A stretch of DNA of 64,000 nucleotides from Minwuia sp048007105 (GCF_048007105.1 NZ_CP180352.1:3782001-3846000); one strand, 5' to 3'; shown: positions 1 through 11,248, counted from the stretch's first letter. Notes: generated by a model not told the origin, from the letters alone. Numbers and translations: made by a program.

Positions 1-1218
1 CACGTCCCAGCTGTCGATGTGGTTCACGAACTCCCAGACGCCGTAATTCACGCCGTTGGAATACCCGCCGTCGCCGCCGCCCCACGGGGTCACGATCGCC
101 GAGACCAGCGGATAGGCCCCGTGGAACCAGGCAGCCGCATCCTTGGATTCGCCGATCATCAGCGACGAAATCGCCAGCAGGTGCGTCGCGATCTGGAAGC
201 CGTGGCTGCTCAGCGCGTACTGGCTGAGATTGCCGCGTTCGTTGACGAAGAAGTACTTGAAGGCCGGCTTCACCCGAAGTTCGATGTGGCGCCGGATCTG
301 GGCCCGCAATCCGGCATCGAGTTCGCCGTAGAGAATGTCGTAGGCCCGGGCCATGGTCTTGGCGATGCGGATGTTGAGCAGATCGTCCGCTGCGTGGCCG
401 GTGCGCCCCACCGCGTCGAGGGAGACCATGCCGCGGAGATAGGCCTCGCCGGCCTGCTGCGCCTGCGCCCGCCGCCTGTCGCCCGGCGGGCTCAGCGCGT
501 AGATCGCCACGGCGTCGTTCATGCGCCGCATGATCTCGCGGGTCTTGCCCCGGACCTCGCCGCTGCGCAGGCCGCCACGTCCCGCCGAATCCACCTGACG
601 TCGAAGCTCGCCGAAGTCGATCGGGCGGCGCGCATCGCTCAGGAAGCGGCGCTCGACAAGGCCGAACAGGTCCGCGCGGCTGTCGCGGAGGTTCGCCACG
701 CCCTTGGCCAGCGACCTCGGCCTCGACGCGTTCTGGGCGGTTTCGGCAGCCTTCAGAAGCGGCGGGGCACCAAAGCTGTTGGCCGCGTCGGAGAGCCGGA
801 AGCGCCGCGGCTCCGACCAGCCCTCACGGACGCCGCCGCCCTGCGGCGCGCCACTCCGGTCCAGCCGCCGCACCTGCCACTGATAGGTGCCTGTCGGCAG
901 CGGGTCTTCGGGCCGGAATAGATTGTCCCGCATCGTTTCCATCCGGAAAGGCTGCCCGTCGCGGAGGATGCGGAGCTGGTAGGTGTAGGCGGTGCGGTCG
1001 GACTTCCAGCCGAAGACCGGCGGGTTCTCCATCTGGACGCTGCCGTCCTGCGGGAACTCGCGGAACTCCTTCTTGCCCGAGGGCGTGACCCAGTCCTGGA
1101 TGTTGCGGGGCAGCGGCGGCGGATTCTGGTGCGCATCCCACGCAGCCACTCCACCCGGCGCCGCCAGGCCGGTGGCCAGCGCCAGCGCCCGGAACAGCCT
1201 TCCGAAGCCGGGGGTCAA
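1..1218 (-). CDS. Heparinase II/III-like protein, C-terminus beyond window
   Basis: The first 405 residues of a secreted protein are visible and the gene runs off the left edge. The reading frame is open throughout. It starts with TTG at 1218, which overlaps the stop codon of the upstream sensor gene (TTGA). The start is followed by a signal-peptide-like stretch (RLFRALALATGLAAPGGVAA). Next comes a beta-sandwich-like segment (PVFGWKSDRTAYTYQLRILR, TGTYQWQVRRLD) resembling the DUF4962 domain found at the N-terminus of heparinase II/III family polysaccharide lyases. A helical toroid-like region follows, ending near YSNGVNYGVWEF, a motif typical of that family. It would act on acidic polysaccharide in the periplasm or outside the cell. 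The substrate cannot be told, and the lyase C-terminal domain is not in view. The family call is from pattern memory, so moderately sure. Confidence 0.6.
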   Translation of the reverse strand, partial: MTPGFGRLFRALALATGLAAPGGVAAWDAHQNPPPLPRNIQDWVTPSGKKEFREFPQDGSVQMENPPVFGWKSDRTAYTYQLRILRDGQPFRMETMRDNLFRPEDPLPTGTYQWQVRRLDRSGAPQGGGVREGWSEPRRFRLSDAANSFGAPPLLKAAETAQNASRPRSLAKGVANLRDSRADLFGLVERRFLSDARRPIDFGELRRQVDSAGRGGLRSGEVRGKTREIMRRMNDAVAIYALSPPGDRRRAQAQQAGEAYLRGMVSLDAVGRTGHAADDLLNIRIAKTMARAYDILYGELDAGLRAQIRRHIELRVKPAFKYFFVNERGNLSQYALSSHGFQIATHLLAISSLMIGESKDAAAWFHGAYPLVSAIVTPWGGGDGGYSNGVNYGVWEFVNHIDSWDV

Positions 1219-3212
1219 GTCCGGTCTGCAGCGCCGGTCGAGTTGACGAGCGCCGCCACCACTGTGTGGTCCCAGACCTTGCCGGCCTGGGTCCAGAGCT
1301 GTTCCAGCGCCTCCTGCTTGGGCAGTGCGGCACGGTGCGCCCGGTCGCTGATCATGGCGACATAGGCGTTCGCCAGCGAGACGATCTGCGCCGTCACCAG
1401 CAGGTCGGCTCCGCCGATGCCGGCCGGTTCTCCGCCGCCGTCGAAGCGCTCGCGCAACTGCCGGAGCGTGTTCACCACCGGCCCATCAAAGGCCACGCCT
1501 TCGACGATATCGGCTGAGGCCAGCATGCTGTCGCGGACCTGCGCGCGTTCGTCTTCGGAAAGGTTGCCGTCGCGGGTCAGCAGTTCCGGATCGATCTTCA
1601 GCTTGCCCAGGTTCATCAGGCGGGCCGCGGTCTCGGCAGCGGCGGCCTCCGTCTCGGACAGGGAAAGCTGCTCAGCCATGCGGCGCGACAGCCGCGCGAC
1701 GCGCCGCGAGTGGCTGGCGGCGTACTTGTCGCGGGCATCAATCAGATCGACCAGCACGTTGACGAGTGCATCCAGTTGCGCCGCCCTGGCTTCGCGCTCG
1801 ACAACAATGTCGGTCATGTCCTCGCTGACCAGCAGCACGCCGTCATCGTCCAGCGGCACGTGGGAGCGCCTGACGACATGACGGCCATCGGCTTCGTTGA
1901 TGTCGTCGGTCTTCCAGACCGTTTCGCCGTCGCGCCTCGCTTCGGCATTGGCCTCCATCAACGGCTCAGCCCGGCCTGGCCCGAAGATGCCGATCAGGTC
2001 CTTGCCAACAGCGTCTTCCGGTTCGATCGCCGCCGTCGCGACTGCATGCCGGTTGGCGAAGCGGACCCGCTCGTCGGTGCCAAGCGCCAGAATGCCGGCC
2101 GGCACCGCATTGATCAGACGCTGCAGCAGGCGGTTCAGCCGGTCGGTCTCGTCGCGCGACGCGGCGATCTGCCGGGAAGCACGGTCGAGGCGGTGACTGA
2201 CGGCGAAGCGCCAGGCCACGAGGATGCCCAGCGCAAACAGGGCCACGCCGAGCAGGGAGACGATCTGCACCAGCCGGATACGCGCCTCGTCGTCGGCCAG
2301 TGCCCGGTCTCGGTCGACGGCGCGAATGACAGTCCACGGCATGTCGGTGACCTGCCTTCCGACGGCGATCACGCGGCCGATGTTGGCGTCGTAGACCCCG
2401 GCGCCACGTGGCTGGCCGGCAAGCGCCGCCATGGCGGCGTCACTGTGTTCGGCGCCCGAGCGGCCGATCATCCGCAATTCCGCGCCGCCGCTCTGAATCA
2501 GCCAGGTCGCGCTCGTCGCCGGGTCCTCGCCGGGCTGGTCGAGCAGGCCGCGGAAATCGTCGTCGAGACGCCGGAAGGCGATGATCTGGCCCAGCGGCGC
2601 GGCGCCGGCCTCGATCGCCGGAACAGCGGCGCGGATCGCGATCATGGGCGCGCCATCGACATCGAAGACCGGGGACACGGCGGCCCCGCGCGCGGCCAGC
2701 TGCCCGGCATCGAACGGCGCCGCTTCCAGCAGCGGTGCGGCCGTCGTCGCGGTCAGCACCAGTCCTTCGGCATCCAGCAGCAGCACACCGCCCGGCAGTT
2801 GCCGCCCCTCTTCATCCACACCGCCATAGCCGGCGCGGACCGCTTCGTCGCCGAGCAGTTCCTCGACATAGATGAGCTGCCCGTCGACGGCTTCGCGCGG
2901 CACTTCCGGATCGGCACGGTCGACCATGTAGAACTGGACGGCCCGGTGGCCGGAGAGCTTCAGCGCCTCGTTGCGGCGTTGCGTCAGCCAGCCTTCCACA
3001 GCGGCGCGGCGGCTGTCGGCGACGACGCCGATCCGGTCGAACCAGTCCTCCCGCAGGCGCTGGCGTTCATTGTCCGCGTAGTTGACGATCAGCGCGGTGA
3101 GGCCCAGCCCGATGAGGAGCAGGCATCCGAAGGCAACAACCGTGTAGCGCCGGTACTTGCGACGGTCGTCGCGGATCGGATCGGACTGCGCGTTCTGCGC
3201 GGTATCGGTCAT
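1215..3212 (-). CDS. Membrane PAS / degenerate HD-GYP-like signalling protein
   Basis: The protein has 665 residues. There is one transmembrane segment near residues 24-45, a large periplasmic sensor region, and a second transmembrane segment near 315-335. A PAS-like domain follows (NAVPAGILALGTDERVRFAN), then a C-terminal HD-GYP-like helical domain (DLIDARDKYAASHSRRVARL). HD-GYP proteins normally hydrolyse cyclic di-GMP. Here the expected HDIGK motif reads NLGK, the HHE motif region reads RQLRERFDG, the GYP motif reads GEP, and the late Asp (normally ADVYDAL) reads ANAYVAM. The metal-binding residues therefore look lost and it may be a c-di-GMP receptor or partner-binding module instead of an enzyme. 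It is translationally coupled to the heparinase-like gene. Confidence 0.75.
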   Translation of the reverse strand: MTDTAQNAQSDPIRDDRRKYRRYTVVAFGCLLLIGLGLTALIVNYADNERQRLREDWFDRIGVVADSRRAAVEGWLTQRRNEALKLSGHRAVQFYMVDRADPEVPREAVDGQLIYVEELLGDEAVRAGYGGVDEEGRQLPGGVLLLDAEGLVLTATTAAPLLEAAPFDAGQLAARGAAVSPVFDVDGAPMIAIRAAVPAIEAGAAPLGQIIAFRRLDDDFRGLLDQPGEDPATSATWLIQSGGAELRMIGRSGAEHSDAAMAALAGQPRGAGVYDANIGRVIAVGRQVTDMPWTVIRAVDRDRALADDEARIRLVQIVSLLGVALFALGILVAWRFAVSHRLDRASRQIAASRDETDRLNRLLQRLINAVPAGILALGTDERVRFANRHAVATAAIEPEDAVGKDLIGIFGPGRAEPLMEANAEARRDGETVWKTDDINEADGRHVVRRSHVPLDDDGVLLVSEDMTDIVVEREARAAQLDALVNVLVDLIDARDKYAASHSRRVARLSRRMAEQLSLSETEAAAAETAARLMNLGKLKIDPELLTRDGNLSEDERAQVRDSMLASADIVEGVAFDGPVVNTLRQLRERFDGGGEPAGIGGADLLVTAQIVSLANAYVAMISDRAHRAALPKQEALEQLWTQAGKVWDHTVVAALVNSTGAADRT

Positions 3213-3282
3213 GGCGATGCGGCTCTGTGCGGCTGATGTGCGAGGCGGCCAATCTTACACCGCGGCAAGGTTAACATACCCT

Positions 3283-3705
3283 TCAGCGGAGGCCGATCTC
3301 CCGCAAATGCGCGCGCAGGTCGTCGGGCAGGTCTTCGGCGGCCTCACCGTCCGGCAGGTCGGGCGGCGCGTCCTTCGCCTCCAGATAGCGCCAGCCCTGA
3401 TGCGGGCGGCGGCCCCATGGCTCGGTGCGGACGAGTTCCGGATCGAAGAGAAGGCCGCACTTCACGCCCTCGCCGGTCTGCACCACTTCCAGATCGACGA
3501 TCCGCTGCCGCACCCGGATGGCGCCGGCTATTATCCAGTAGATCGACCCGCCGTTCAGGACTTCGTCGTCGCGGCGCGGCCGGTTGCGGGTGACGTGGCG
3601 CAGCGCCTCGTTCCGCGAAGCCCGGGCGCGCTGGAACTCGGCGAGCTGCTCGACGCTGTCGACGCCGACGCAGAGCTTCACCAGATGGACCGTGCCGTCA
3701 GCCAT
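3283..3705 (-). CDS. DUF1489 family protein
   Basis: This is a protein of 140 residues beginning MADGTVHLVKLCVGVDSVEQ, the hallmark start of the alphaproteobacterial DUF1489 family. No function is established. The ATG at 3705 is preferred over the upstream ATG at 3741 because family members start just before the HLVKLCVG motif. It also overlaps the end of the upstream transporter by 8 bases, as expected for a coupled pair. A segment with the pattern GSIYWIIAGAIRVRQRI and a charged C-terminus follow. It is soluble, with no signal peptide or membrane segment. Confidence 0.75.
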   Translation of the reverse strand: MADGTVHLVKLCVGVDSVEQLAEFQRARASRNEALRHVTRNRPRRDDEVLNGGSIYWIIAGAIRVRQRIVDLEVVQTGEGVKCGLLFDPELVRTEPWGRRPHQGWRYLEAKDAPPDLPDGEAAEDLPDDLRAHLREIGLR

Positions 3706-5419
3706 CGAACATGCCGAGCATGCCCCACCAGAGGTAGTCAAGCGGCAACAGGACGAACAGCGTCACCGCCGCCAGGGCCAGAACCGCCTTGATCCCGGCG
3801 GCCATCGGCACCTTGCCCAGTTGCAGGGCCACGACCAGCGGCGGCACCTGGTAGGGCAGGATGACCGATGAGAACGCCAGCACCTGAATCATGACCACCG
3901 TCTCGAGCCGCCAGCCGGTGGCCTCCGCCAGCCCGCCGGCCAGTGGCGTCCAGACCGCCGGCACCGTCGGCGCGGTGCCGAGGACGGAGGTCATGACCGA
4001 AGCGCCGACAATGGTCGCGAAGTTGCCGAAATCGTCACCCGGCGCGAGACCGGCGACCGCCAGGAACGCACCGGCGAGTTGATCGGCAAAACCGGAGGAG
4101 ACCACGACGGCGCCCAGGGACAGCACACCCGCGATGAAGATCAGCGGCTTCAACTGCACCGCCTCGGAGATCTTCTCGGATTCGATCAGGCTGAAGGGCG
4201 GCAGCAGGCACAGGATTCCGGCGAAGAGCGAGACCCAGGCCGGCGAGACCCCGTGCAGGACATCGGTCGCCCAGAGCGTCAGGGCCATCACCAGAATGAA
4301 GGCCAGCCGCTTTTCGGGTCCGGTCAGGCGCGCGGGCGGCGCTTCCGGGTCCGAGCCTTCAGGCAGCCGGTCGGGGAACAGCACCCGCACGATGACGACG
4401 ATGCAGATCGCCTTCAGGATGCCGAGGATCGGGAAATGCAGCAGCAGAAAGCTGGCGTAGTTCAGGGTCAGGCCGTAGATCGTGTCCGCCGCGCCCGCCA
4501 TGACAAGGTTCGGTACATTGGCCGGCAGGATGCCGAAGCCCGGGATGACGGCCGACATCGCCGCGACCACCGTGATGCCCAGGCGGCCATTGCTTCCGGG
4601 CTCGAAGCGGAAGGCTTCGGCCAGACTGATCGCCACGGGCATCAGCAGGACCGCCCGACCGGTCGCGGACGGCATGACGAAGCTCAGCACCAGGGCCACA
4701 GCCACGATGCCGACGATCACACCGGTGTAGGAGACGCCGATCCGGATGGCGAGGTAGCGGGCCAGCCGGGCGCCGAGGCCGGTCTTTCCGACCGCGGTGC
4801 CCAGAATCATGCCGCCGAACAGCAGCCAGAAGGCGCCTGCCGAGAACCCGGAGAACACGGCCGGAGCGGTTGCGACGCCGAACACCATCGCCGTCAGGAA
4901 GAAGACCAGCGAGGTCATGTGCTCGGGCAGGACGCCGGTCGCCCACATGCCGACCACCGCGATCGCCAGCGCGCCGCCGGCAGCGGCCTCGGGCGGCATG
5001 CCGAGGCCCGGATAAAGCAGAATGAAAAGCGCCGCCGCGAAGAACGGCAGCACCAGAAGATGGGCGGCGCGCAGGCTCACCCGTTCAGGATCTGGCCGGG
5101 ACTTGCGCGCAGCTTTCTCGGTGAGTCCGGATGTGCCTTCGCGCGCCTCCAGCGCCTGCATCACGTCCGCCGGATCGATGCCCTTGTGCGCCCAGAGCAC
5201 CAGCAGGTGGAACAGCAGGTCGGCGCTTTCGGCGACAATCGCCTCACGCGGCTCGGACACCGCGGCCATGGCGGTCTCCAGACCCTCCTCGCCGACCTTC
5301 TGGGCGATCTTCTTTTCGCCCTTGGCGTGCAGTCCGGCAACATAGGAGGTCGACGGGTCGGCGGACTTCCGCTCGACCGCGAGGTCGTACAGCCGCTGCA
5401 GGATGGCGTAGTCCGGCAA
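3698..5419 (-). CDS. hisE: HisE (phosphoribosyl-ATP pyrophosphohydrolase) read through into a DASS/SLC13 transporter
   Basis: As read this is one 573-residue frame. Residues 1-107 are a complete HisE, the enzyme of histidine biosynthesis that hydrolyses PR-ATP to PR-AMP (KVGEEGLETAMAAV, ESADLLFHLLVLW, EGTSGLTEKAARK). From about residue 115 it is a divalent anion:Na+ symporter of the DASS/SLC13 type with about 11 membrane spans and VPNLVMAG-like and TAPTVPAVWTPLAGG-like motifs. The two parts have no functional link. At the joint, GTG (5080-5078) overlaps a TGA in the neighbouring frame (5079-5077). Removing one base from the CCC at 5098-5100 would end HisE as a 113-residue protein at that TGA, with a 460-residue transporter starting at the GTG. 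I think these are two overlapping genes fused by one inserted base. hisE here follows dnaJ and is not next to other his genes. Confidence 0.8.
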   Translation of the reverse strand: MPDYAILQRLYDLAVERKSADPSTSYVAGLHAKGEKKIAQKVGEEGLETAMAAVSEPREAIVAESADLLFHLLVLWAHKGIDPADVMQALEAREGTSGLTEKAARKSRPDPERVSLRAAHLLVLPFFAAALFILLYPGLGMPPEAAAGGALAIAVVGMWATGVLPEHMTSLVFFLTAMVFGVATAPAVFSGFSAGAFWLLFGGMILGTAVGKTGLGARLARYLAIRIGVSYTGVIVGIVAVALVLSFVMPSATGRAVLLMPVAISLAEAFRFEPGSNGRLGITVVAAMSAVIPGFGILPANVPNLVMAGAADTIYGLTLNYASFLLLHFPILGILKAICIVVIVRVLFPDRLPEGSDPEAPPARLTGPEKRLAFILVMALTLWATDVLHGVSPAWVSLFAGILCLLPPFSLIESEKISEAVQLKPLIFIAGVLSLGAVVVSSGFADQLAGAFLAVAGLAPGDDFGNFATIVGASVMTSVLGTAPTVPAVWTPLAGGLAEATGWRLETVVMIQVLAFSSVILPYQVPPLVVALQLGKVPMAAGIKAVLALAAVTLFVLLPLDYLWWGMLGMFDG

Positions 5420-5443
5420 TGTCCCCTCCCCCGTCCCGGCGGA

Positions 5444-6586
5444 TCAGTCGGTCAGATCCGACCAGAACTCCTTGACCTTGCCAAGAAATCCCTCGGTCTC
5501 GGGGCTGTTGGCGCTGGACGAGGCCTCGGATTCCTCGGCGAATTCCTTCAGCAGTTCCTTCTGACGCCGCGTGAGGTTCACCGGCACCTCGACCTGGGTC
5601 TGGATGTAGAGGTCGCCGAAAGTGCCGCCGCGAAGCTGCGGCATGCCCTTGGCGCGCAGCCGGAACTGCTTCCCGGTCTGGGTGCCGGCCGGAATGTTGA
5701 CCTTCGTGCGACCGCCGTCGATCGAGGGCACCTCGACCGAGCCGCCGAGCGCGGCCGTGGTCATCGGGATCGGCACTCGGCAATAGAGGTGCATGCCGTC
5801 ACGCTCGAAGATCGGGTGCGGCGCAATGGTCAGGAAGATGTAAAGGTCGCCGGACGGTCCGCCGCGGGCGCCCGCGCCGCCTTCGCCGGAAAGGCGGATG
5901 CGCGTGCCTTCCTCGACGCCAGCGGGAATGTTCACCGACAGGGTCTTCTCTTCCTGGGTCATGCCCTGACCGCCGCAGTCGGTGCAGGGATCCTGGATGA
6001 CCTGCCCCTGCCCGTTGCAGTTCGGGCAGGTCCGCTCGATCATGAAGAAGCCCTGCTGCATCCGGACCTTGCCCGCGCCTTGGCAGGTCGTGCAGGAAAC
6101 CGGCGAGGTCCCCGGCTTGGCGCCGGATCCGGAACAGGTGCCGCAGTTGACCGCCGCCGGCACGGTGATCTGCACCTGCTTGCCCAGATAGGCGTCGTCC
6201 AGCGTGATCTCCAGGTTGTAGCGCAGGTCGTCGCCGCGCATCGGGCCGGTGCGGCGGCCACCGCGGCCGCCCATGAACTCGCCGAACAGGTCGTCGAAGA
6301 TGTCCGAGAAGGAATGCGCGAAATCGGCGCCCGACGGTCCCCGGCCGCCACCCATCCCGCCCTCGAATGCGGCATGGCCGAAACGGTCGTAGGCCGCGCG
6401 CTTCTCGGGATCGCGCAGCACGTCATAGGCTTCGGAAAGTTCCTTGAACTTCTGCTCGGCTTCCTTGTCGCCCGGATTGCGGTCCGGGTGATACTGCATC
6501 GCCTTCTTGCGATAGGCGCGCTTCAGCCCGTTCGCATCCGCGTCGCGCTCAACGCCGAGCAGATCGTAAAAGTCGCTCTTCGCCAT
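5444..6586 (-). CDS. dnaJ: Chaperone DnaJ (Hsp40)
   Basis: A full-length DnaJ of 380 residues that stimulates the ATPase of DnaK and delivers unfolded substrates in the cytoplasm. The J-domain (residues 1-70) has the HPD motif (YHPDRNPGD). A Gly/Phe-rich linker follows (GGMGGGRGPSG, FGEFMGGRGG). The zinc-binding region has four CxxCxGxG repeats (CGTCSGSG, CTTCQGAG, CPNCNGQG, CTDCGGQG). The C-terminal substrate-binding domain contains GEGGAGARGGPSGDLYI. It lies 77 bases downstream of dnaK on the same strand, the usual dnaKJ arrangement, with a hairpin between them. Confidence 0.97.
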   Translation of the reverse strand: MAKSDFYDLLGVERDADANGLKRAYRKKAMQYHPDRNPGDKEAEQKFKELSEAYDVLRDPEKRAAYDRFGHAAFEGGMGGGRGPSGADFAHSFSDIFDDLFGEFMGGRGGRRTGPMRGDDLRYNLEITLDDAYLGKQVQITVPAAVNCGTCSGSGAKPGTSPVSCTTCQGAGKVRMQQGFFMIERTCPNCNGQGQVIQDPCTDCGGQGMTQEEKTLSVNIPAGVEEGTRIRLSGEGGAGARGGPSGDLYIFLTIAPHPIFERDGMHLYCRVPIPMTTAALGGSVEVPSIDGGRTKVNIPAGTQTGKQFRLRAKGMPQLRGGTFGDLYIQTQVEVPVNLTRRQKELLKEFAEESEASSSANSPETEGFLGKVKEFWSDLTD

Positions 6587-6620
6587 CTACCGTTAGCCCC
6601 TCCGGTACGGCATGAGGGAA

Positions 6621-6646
6621 ACGGCCCCGCCATGTGACGGGGCCGT
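6621..6646 (-). terminator. Hairpin between dnaK and dnaJ
   Basis: A perfect 9-bp stem (ACGGCCCCG / CGGGGCCGT) with an 8-base loop lies in the dnaK-dnaJ gap. On the minus strand it is followed by TTTCCC, a short U-tract. It may act as a partial terminator that lowers dnaJ relative to dnaK, or as an mRNA-stabilising or processing hairpin. The stem is seen directly and its role is inferred. Confidence 0.5.
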
Positions 6647-6663
6647 GCTCGTTCCGCAGCCGG

Positions 6664-8603
<1,940 letters not shown>

Positions 8604-8732
8604 TCATGCCTCTTCAAGTTTGGCCGATGCGGTTGGCCCATCAGGCGCCGCCCACATCCCCGGTGGTTCGACATTGATTTGTTGCGGCTCAGCCCGGATC
8701 ACGATGTTGCGTGCCCTGCCGCGGACCAAGGG

Positions 8733-8761
8733 TATATAGGGGTGTGTGATCATCGTCGCAA
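8733..8761 (-). promoter_or_regulatory. Probable dnaK promoter
   Basis: On the minus strand TTGCGA (8761-8756), a 17-base spacer and TATATA (8738-8733) form a good housekeeping-type promoter about 130 bases upstream of the dnaK start. The bases just before the -10 are CACACCCC, which is similar to the CCCC element of heat-shock sigma-32 promoters. A CTTG lies further upstream. Dual sigma-70/sigma-32 control is plausible but not demonstrated. Confidence 0.5.
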
Positions 8762-8776
8762 CCCGGCAAGGCAGGC

Positions 8777-9634
8777 ATGCAGAGGGGTGAAATGCTGACA
8801 ATCGCGACGTGGAATATCGGTCTCGCCCGGCTCTCGGTCCTCGGCGTTCCGCTGGTGGATGCCGTGCCGCACCGGGCCATCAGAACCGCGCCCATCGTCG
8901 AGGCGCTGGCGGCGCGGCGCGAAGCGGTCGACATCTGGCTGCTGCAGGAAGCCTACGGTAACGACATCCGGGGCCGGCTGAGCCGGATCGACGGCTACAG
9001 GGCCGTGTTCGGGCCCGGCGGGATGAGGGATTGCGGGCTGTGCATCCTGATCCGGGACGACTGGAAATCGGACAAGACGCGGCACGGCGCCTTCCCCGCC
9101 AACGACTGGATCGAGGTCGTGGTGGCGGCGAAGGGCGTGCTCGCCTGCGATGTGGAAACCGCGCTGGGGCCGATGCGGATCGGGACGCTGCACGCAAGCT
9201 ATGACGGGCGGGGCCGGGCCTCGATCAAGCGCAAGGCCCCGCACACCCGCCGCAAGCAGGTCGGCATTGCCCTCGACCTGATGGAGCAGGGGCCGGAGAT
9301 GCCCATGCTGCTCGGCGGCGACTTCAACGCCAGCGAGGCCTACGAACCCCGCACCCATGAGGCGATCACCGGCCGCGGCTGGCGCGATCTCGCCATGCAT
9401 GCGGCGGAAAAGCTCGGTCCGGACCTGAACACGTGGTCAAAGTCCAATGCGCTGGTCAGCGACGGTCTCGACGAACCGGACCATGACATCGACCTGATCT
9501 GCGGAAGGCGGCTGCCCAGGGGATGGCGCGCGACGGCGGAGGTTTTCATGCATGAAGAAGTAGTGCCCTTGCCGGACGGCAGCCTGATCCCGCTATCGGA
9601 TCATCACGGCCTCAAGATCACCCTGACGGGCTAA
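8777..9634 (+). CDS. Endonuclease/exonuclease/phosphatase (EEP) family protein
   Basis: This protein has 285 residues with the EEP fold landmarks in order: TIATWNIG near the N-terminus, LLQEAYG (metal-binding Glu), LGGDFNASE (catalytic Asp/Asn), and a C-terminal DHHGLKITL in place of the usual SDHxP. These are Mg2+-dependent phosphodiesterases or phosphatases acting on nucleic acid, lipid or nucleotide substrates. The specific substrate cannot be told. There is no signal peptide, so it is cytoplasmic. The start could be the ATG at 8777 or the one at 8792 (MLTIATWN). It is divergent from dnaK and converges on the ligase gene, with overlapping stop codons. Confidence 0.75.
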   Translation: MQRGEMLTIATWNIGLARLSVLGVPLVDAVPHRAIRTAPIVEALAARREAVDIWLLQEAYGNDIRGRLSRIDGYRAVFGPGGMRDCGLCILIRDDWKSDKTRHGAFPANDWIEVVVAAKGVLACDVETALGPMRIGTLHASYDGRGRASIKRKAPHTRRKQVGIALDLMEQGPEMPMLLGGDFNASEAYEPRTHEAITGRGWRDLAMHAAEKLGPDLNTWSKSNALVSDGLDEPDHDIDLICGRRLPRGWRATAEVFMHEEVVPLPDGSLIPLSDHHGLKITLTG

Positions 9635-11248
9635 CGCAACCGGAAGCGCTGGATCTTGCCGGTCTCCGTCTTCGGCAGGGCGTCGGTGAAGACCACGGAG
9701 CGCGGATACTTGTACGGCGCGATGGCGCCCTTCACGTGATCCTGCAGCCGCTTGACCGTCTCGCCGTCGGGGGCAACGCCCTCGTTCAGCACCACGTGGG
9801 CCTCGACGATGGCCCCGCGCTCCTCGTCCGGCTTGCCGACCACGGCGCACTCGGCGACGTGCGGATGGGCAAGCAGGGCAGCCTCCACCTCCGGCCCGGC
9901 AATGTTGTAGCCGGACGAGATGATCATGTCGTCGTTGCGGGCGGCGAAGTGGAAATAGCCGTCGGGATCGCGGGTAAAACTATCGCCGGTGACATTCCAG
10001 CCGCCGACCACGTAGTCCTTCTGGCGGTCGTCCGCGAGATAGCGGCAGCCGGTCGGACCGCGCACGGCCAGCCGGCCGATCTCGCCATCGGGCACGTCAT
10101 TGCCCTCATCATCGATGATCTTCGCTTCGTAGCCGGCAACGGTGCTGGCCGGTGCAGGCCGGACGGTGATCGTCGAAGCGGTTGGTGATGAAGATGTGGA
10201 GCATTTCCGTGGCGCCGATGCCGTCCAGCATCGGCTTGCCGGTCTTGCGTCGCCAGTCCTCGTAGACCGGCGCCGGCAGGGTCTCACCCGCCGAAACGGC
10301 GGCGCGGAGCGAGGTCAGATCCGCCCCCTCCTCCATCGCCGCAAGCATGGCGCGGTAGGCTGTCGGCGCAGTGAAGCAGACGGTGGCTTTGTAGGTCTCG
10401 ATGATCTCGACCATGTTCGGCGGCGTCGCCTGCTCGAGCAGCGTCGCGGTCGCGCCGAAGCGCAGCGGAAAGACCGCCAGACCGCCCAGCCCGAAGGTGA
10501 AGGCGAGCGGCGGCGAGCCGACGAAAATATCGTCCGGCGTCACGCCCAGGACTTCCTTTGCGTAGCCGTCGGCGATGATCAGCAGGTCGCGGTGGAAATG
10601 CATGGTCGCCTTGGGCTGGCCCGTCGTGCCCGACGTGAAGCCCAGAAGCGCGACATCGTCGCGGCCGGTCTTCACCGCCTCGAACTTGACCGGCTTGTTC
10701 AGCGCGATCCGGTCCAGTTCCGCATCGTGGTTGGCCGTGCCGTCGAAGCCGACGACCTTTTCCAGAAAGCGGCTGTCCTTGGCGCAGGCAACCAGTTCGT
10801 CCATCAGCCTGGTATCGCAGAGCGCCAGCTTCACCTCAGCCTTGTCCACGATCTTGGCGAGTTCGCCGGCCCGCAGCATCGGCATGGTGTTCACGACCAC
10901 CGCCCCGGCCTTGGTCGCGGCCAGCCAGCAGGCGACCATGGCCGGGTTGTTCGCGGAACGGATCAGCACCCGGTTGCCGGGCTTCACGCCGTAATCCTCG
11001 ATCAGGGCGTGGGCGATGCGGTTGGTCCAGTCGGCCAGTTCCTTGTAGGTGCGGCGGCGGCCATTGCCGATCAGCGCGGTGTTGTCGCCAAAGCCCTGCT
11101 CCACCAGCCGGTCTGTCAGTTCGACACCGATGTTCAGCCATTCCGGATATTCGAAGCCGTCGAGCAGGAAGTCCGGCCACTGGTCCGCCGGCGGCAGGTT
11201 GTCCCTCGCGAAGCTGTCCACGTGTCCGGTCGGTCCGAGTGCCGTCAT
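9631..11248 (-). CDS. Aryl-CoA ligase (2-aminobenzoate/benzoate-CoA ligase family), frameshifted
   Basis: An AMP-forming acid:CoA ligase. Visible are the phosphate-binding loop LLGFTSGTTGQPKAT, the GIGATEMLHIFI motif typical of benzoate- and 2-aminobenzoate-CoA ligases, and the C-terminal hinge and lysine (YFHFAARNDDMIISSGYNIAG, LPKTETGKIQRF). It would activate an aromatic acid as the CoA thioester for the neighbouring flavin hydroxylase. The frame breaks near 10141-10150: the coding strand reads CAGCACCGTTGCC, and dropping one base (CAGCCCGTTGCC) restores GQPVAGYEAKI. Corrected, it is about 538 residues, normal for the family. Its ATG overlaps the MarR stop (ATGA), so it is translated with the regulator. 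Confidence 0.85.

Noticed and set aside
4079..6637. Long plus-strand open frame over dnaJ and the transporter
   Set aside because: Arg/Gly/His-rich shadow of the minus-strand genes, with no recognisable domain.
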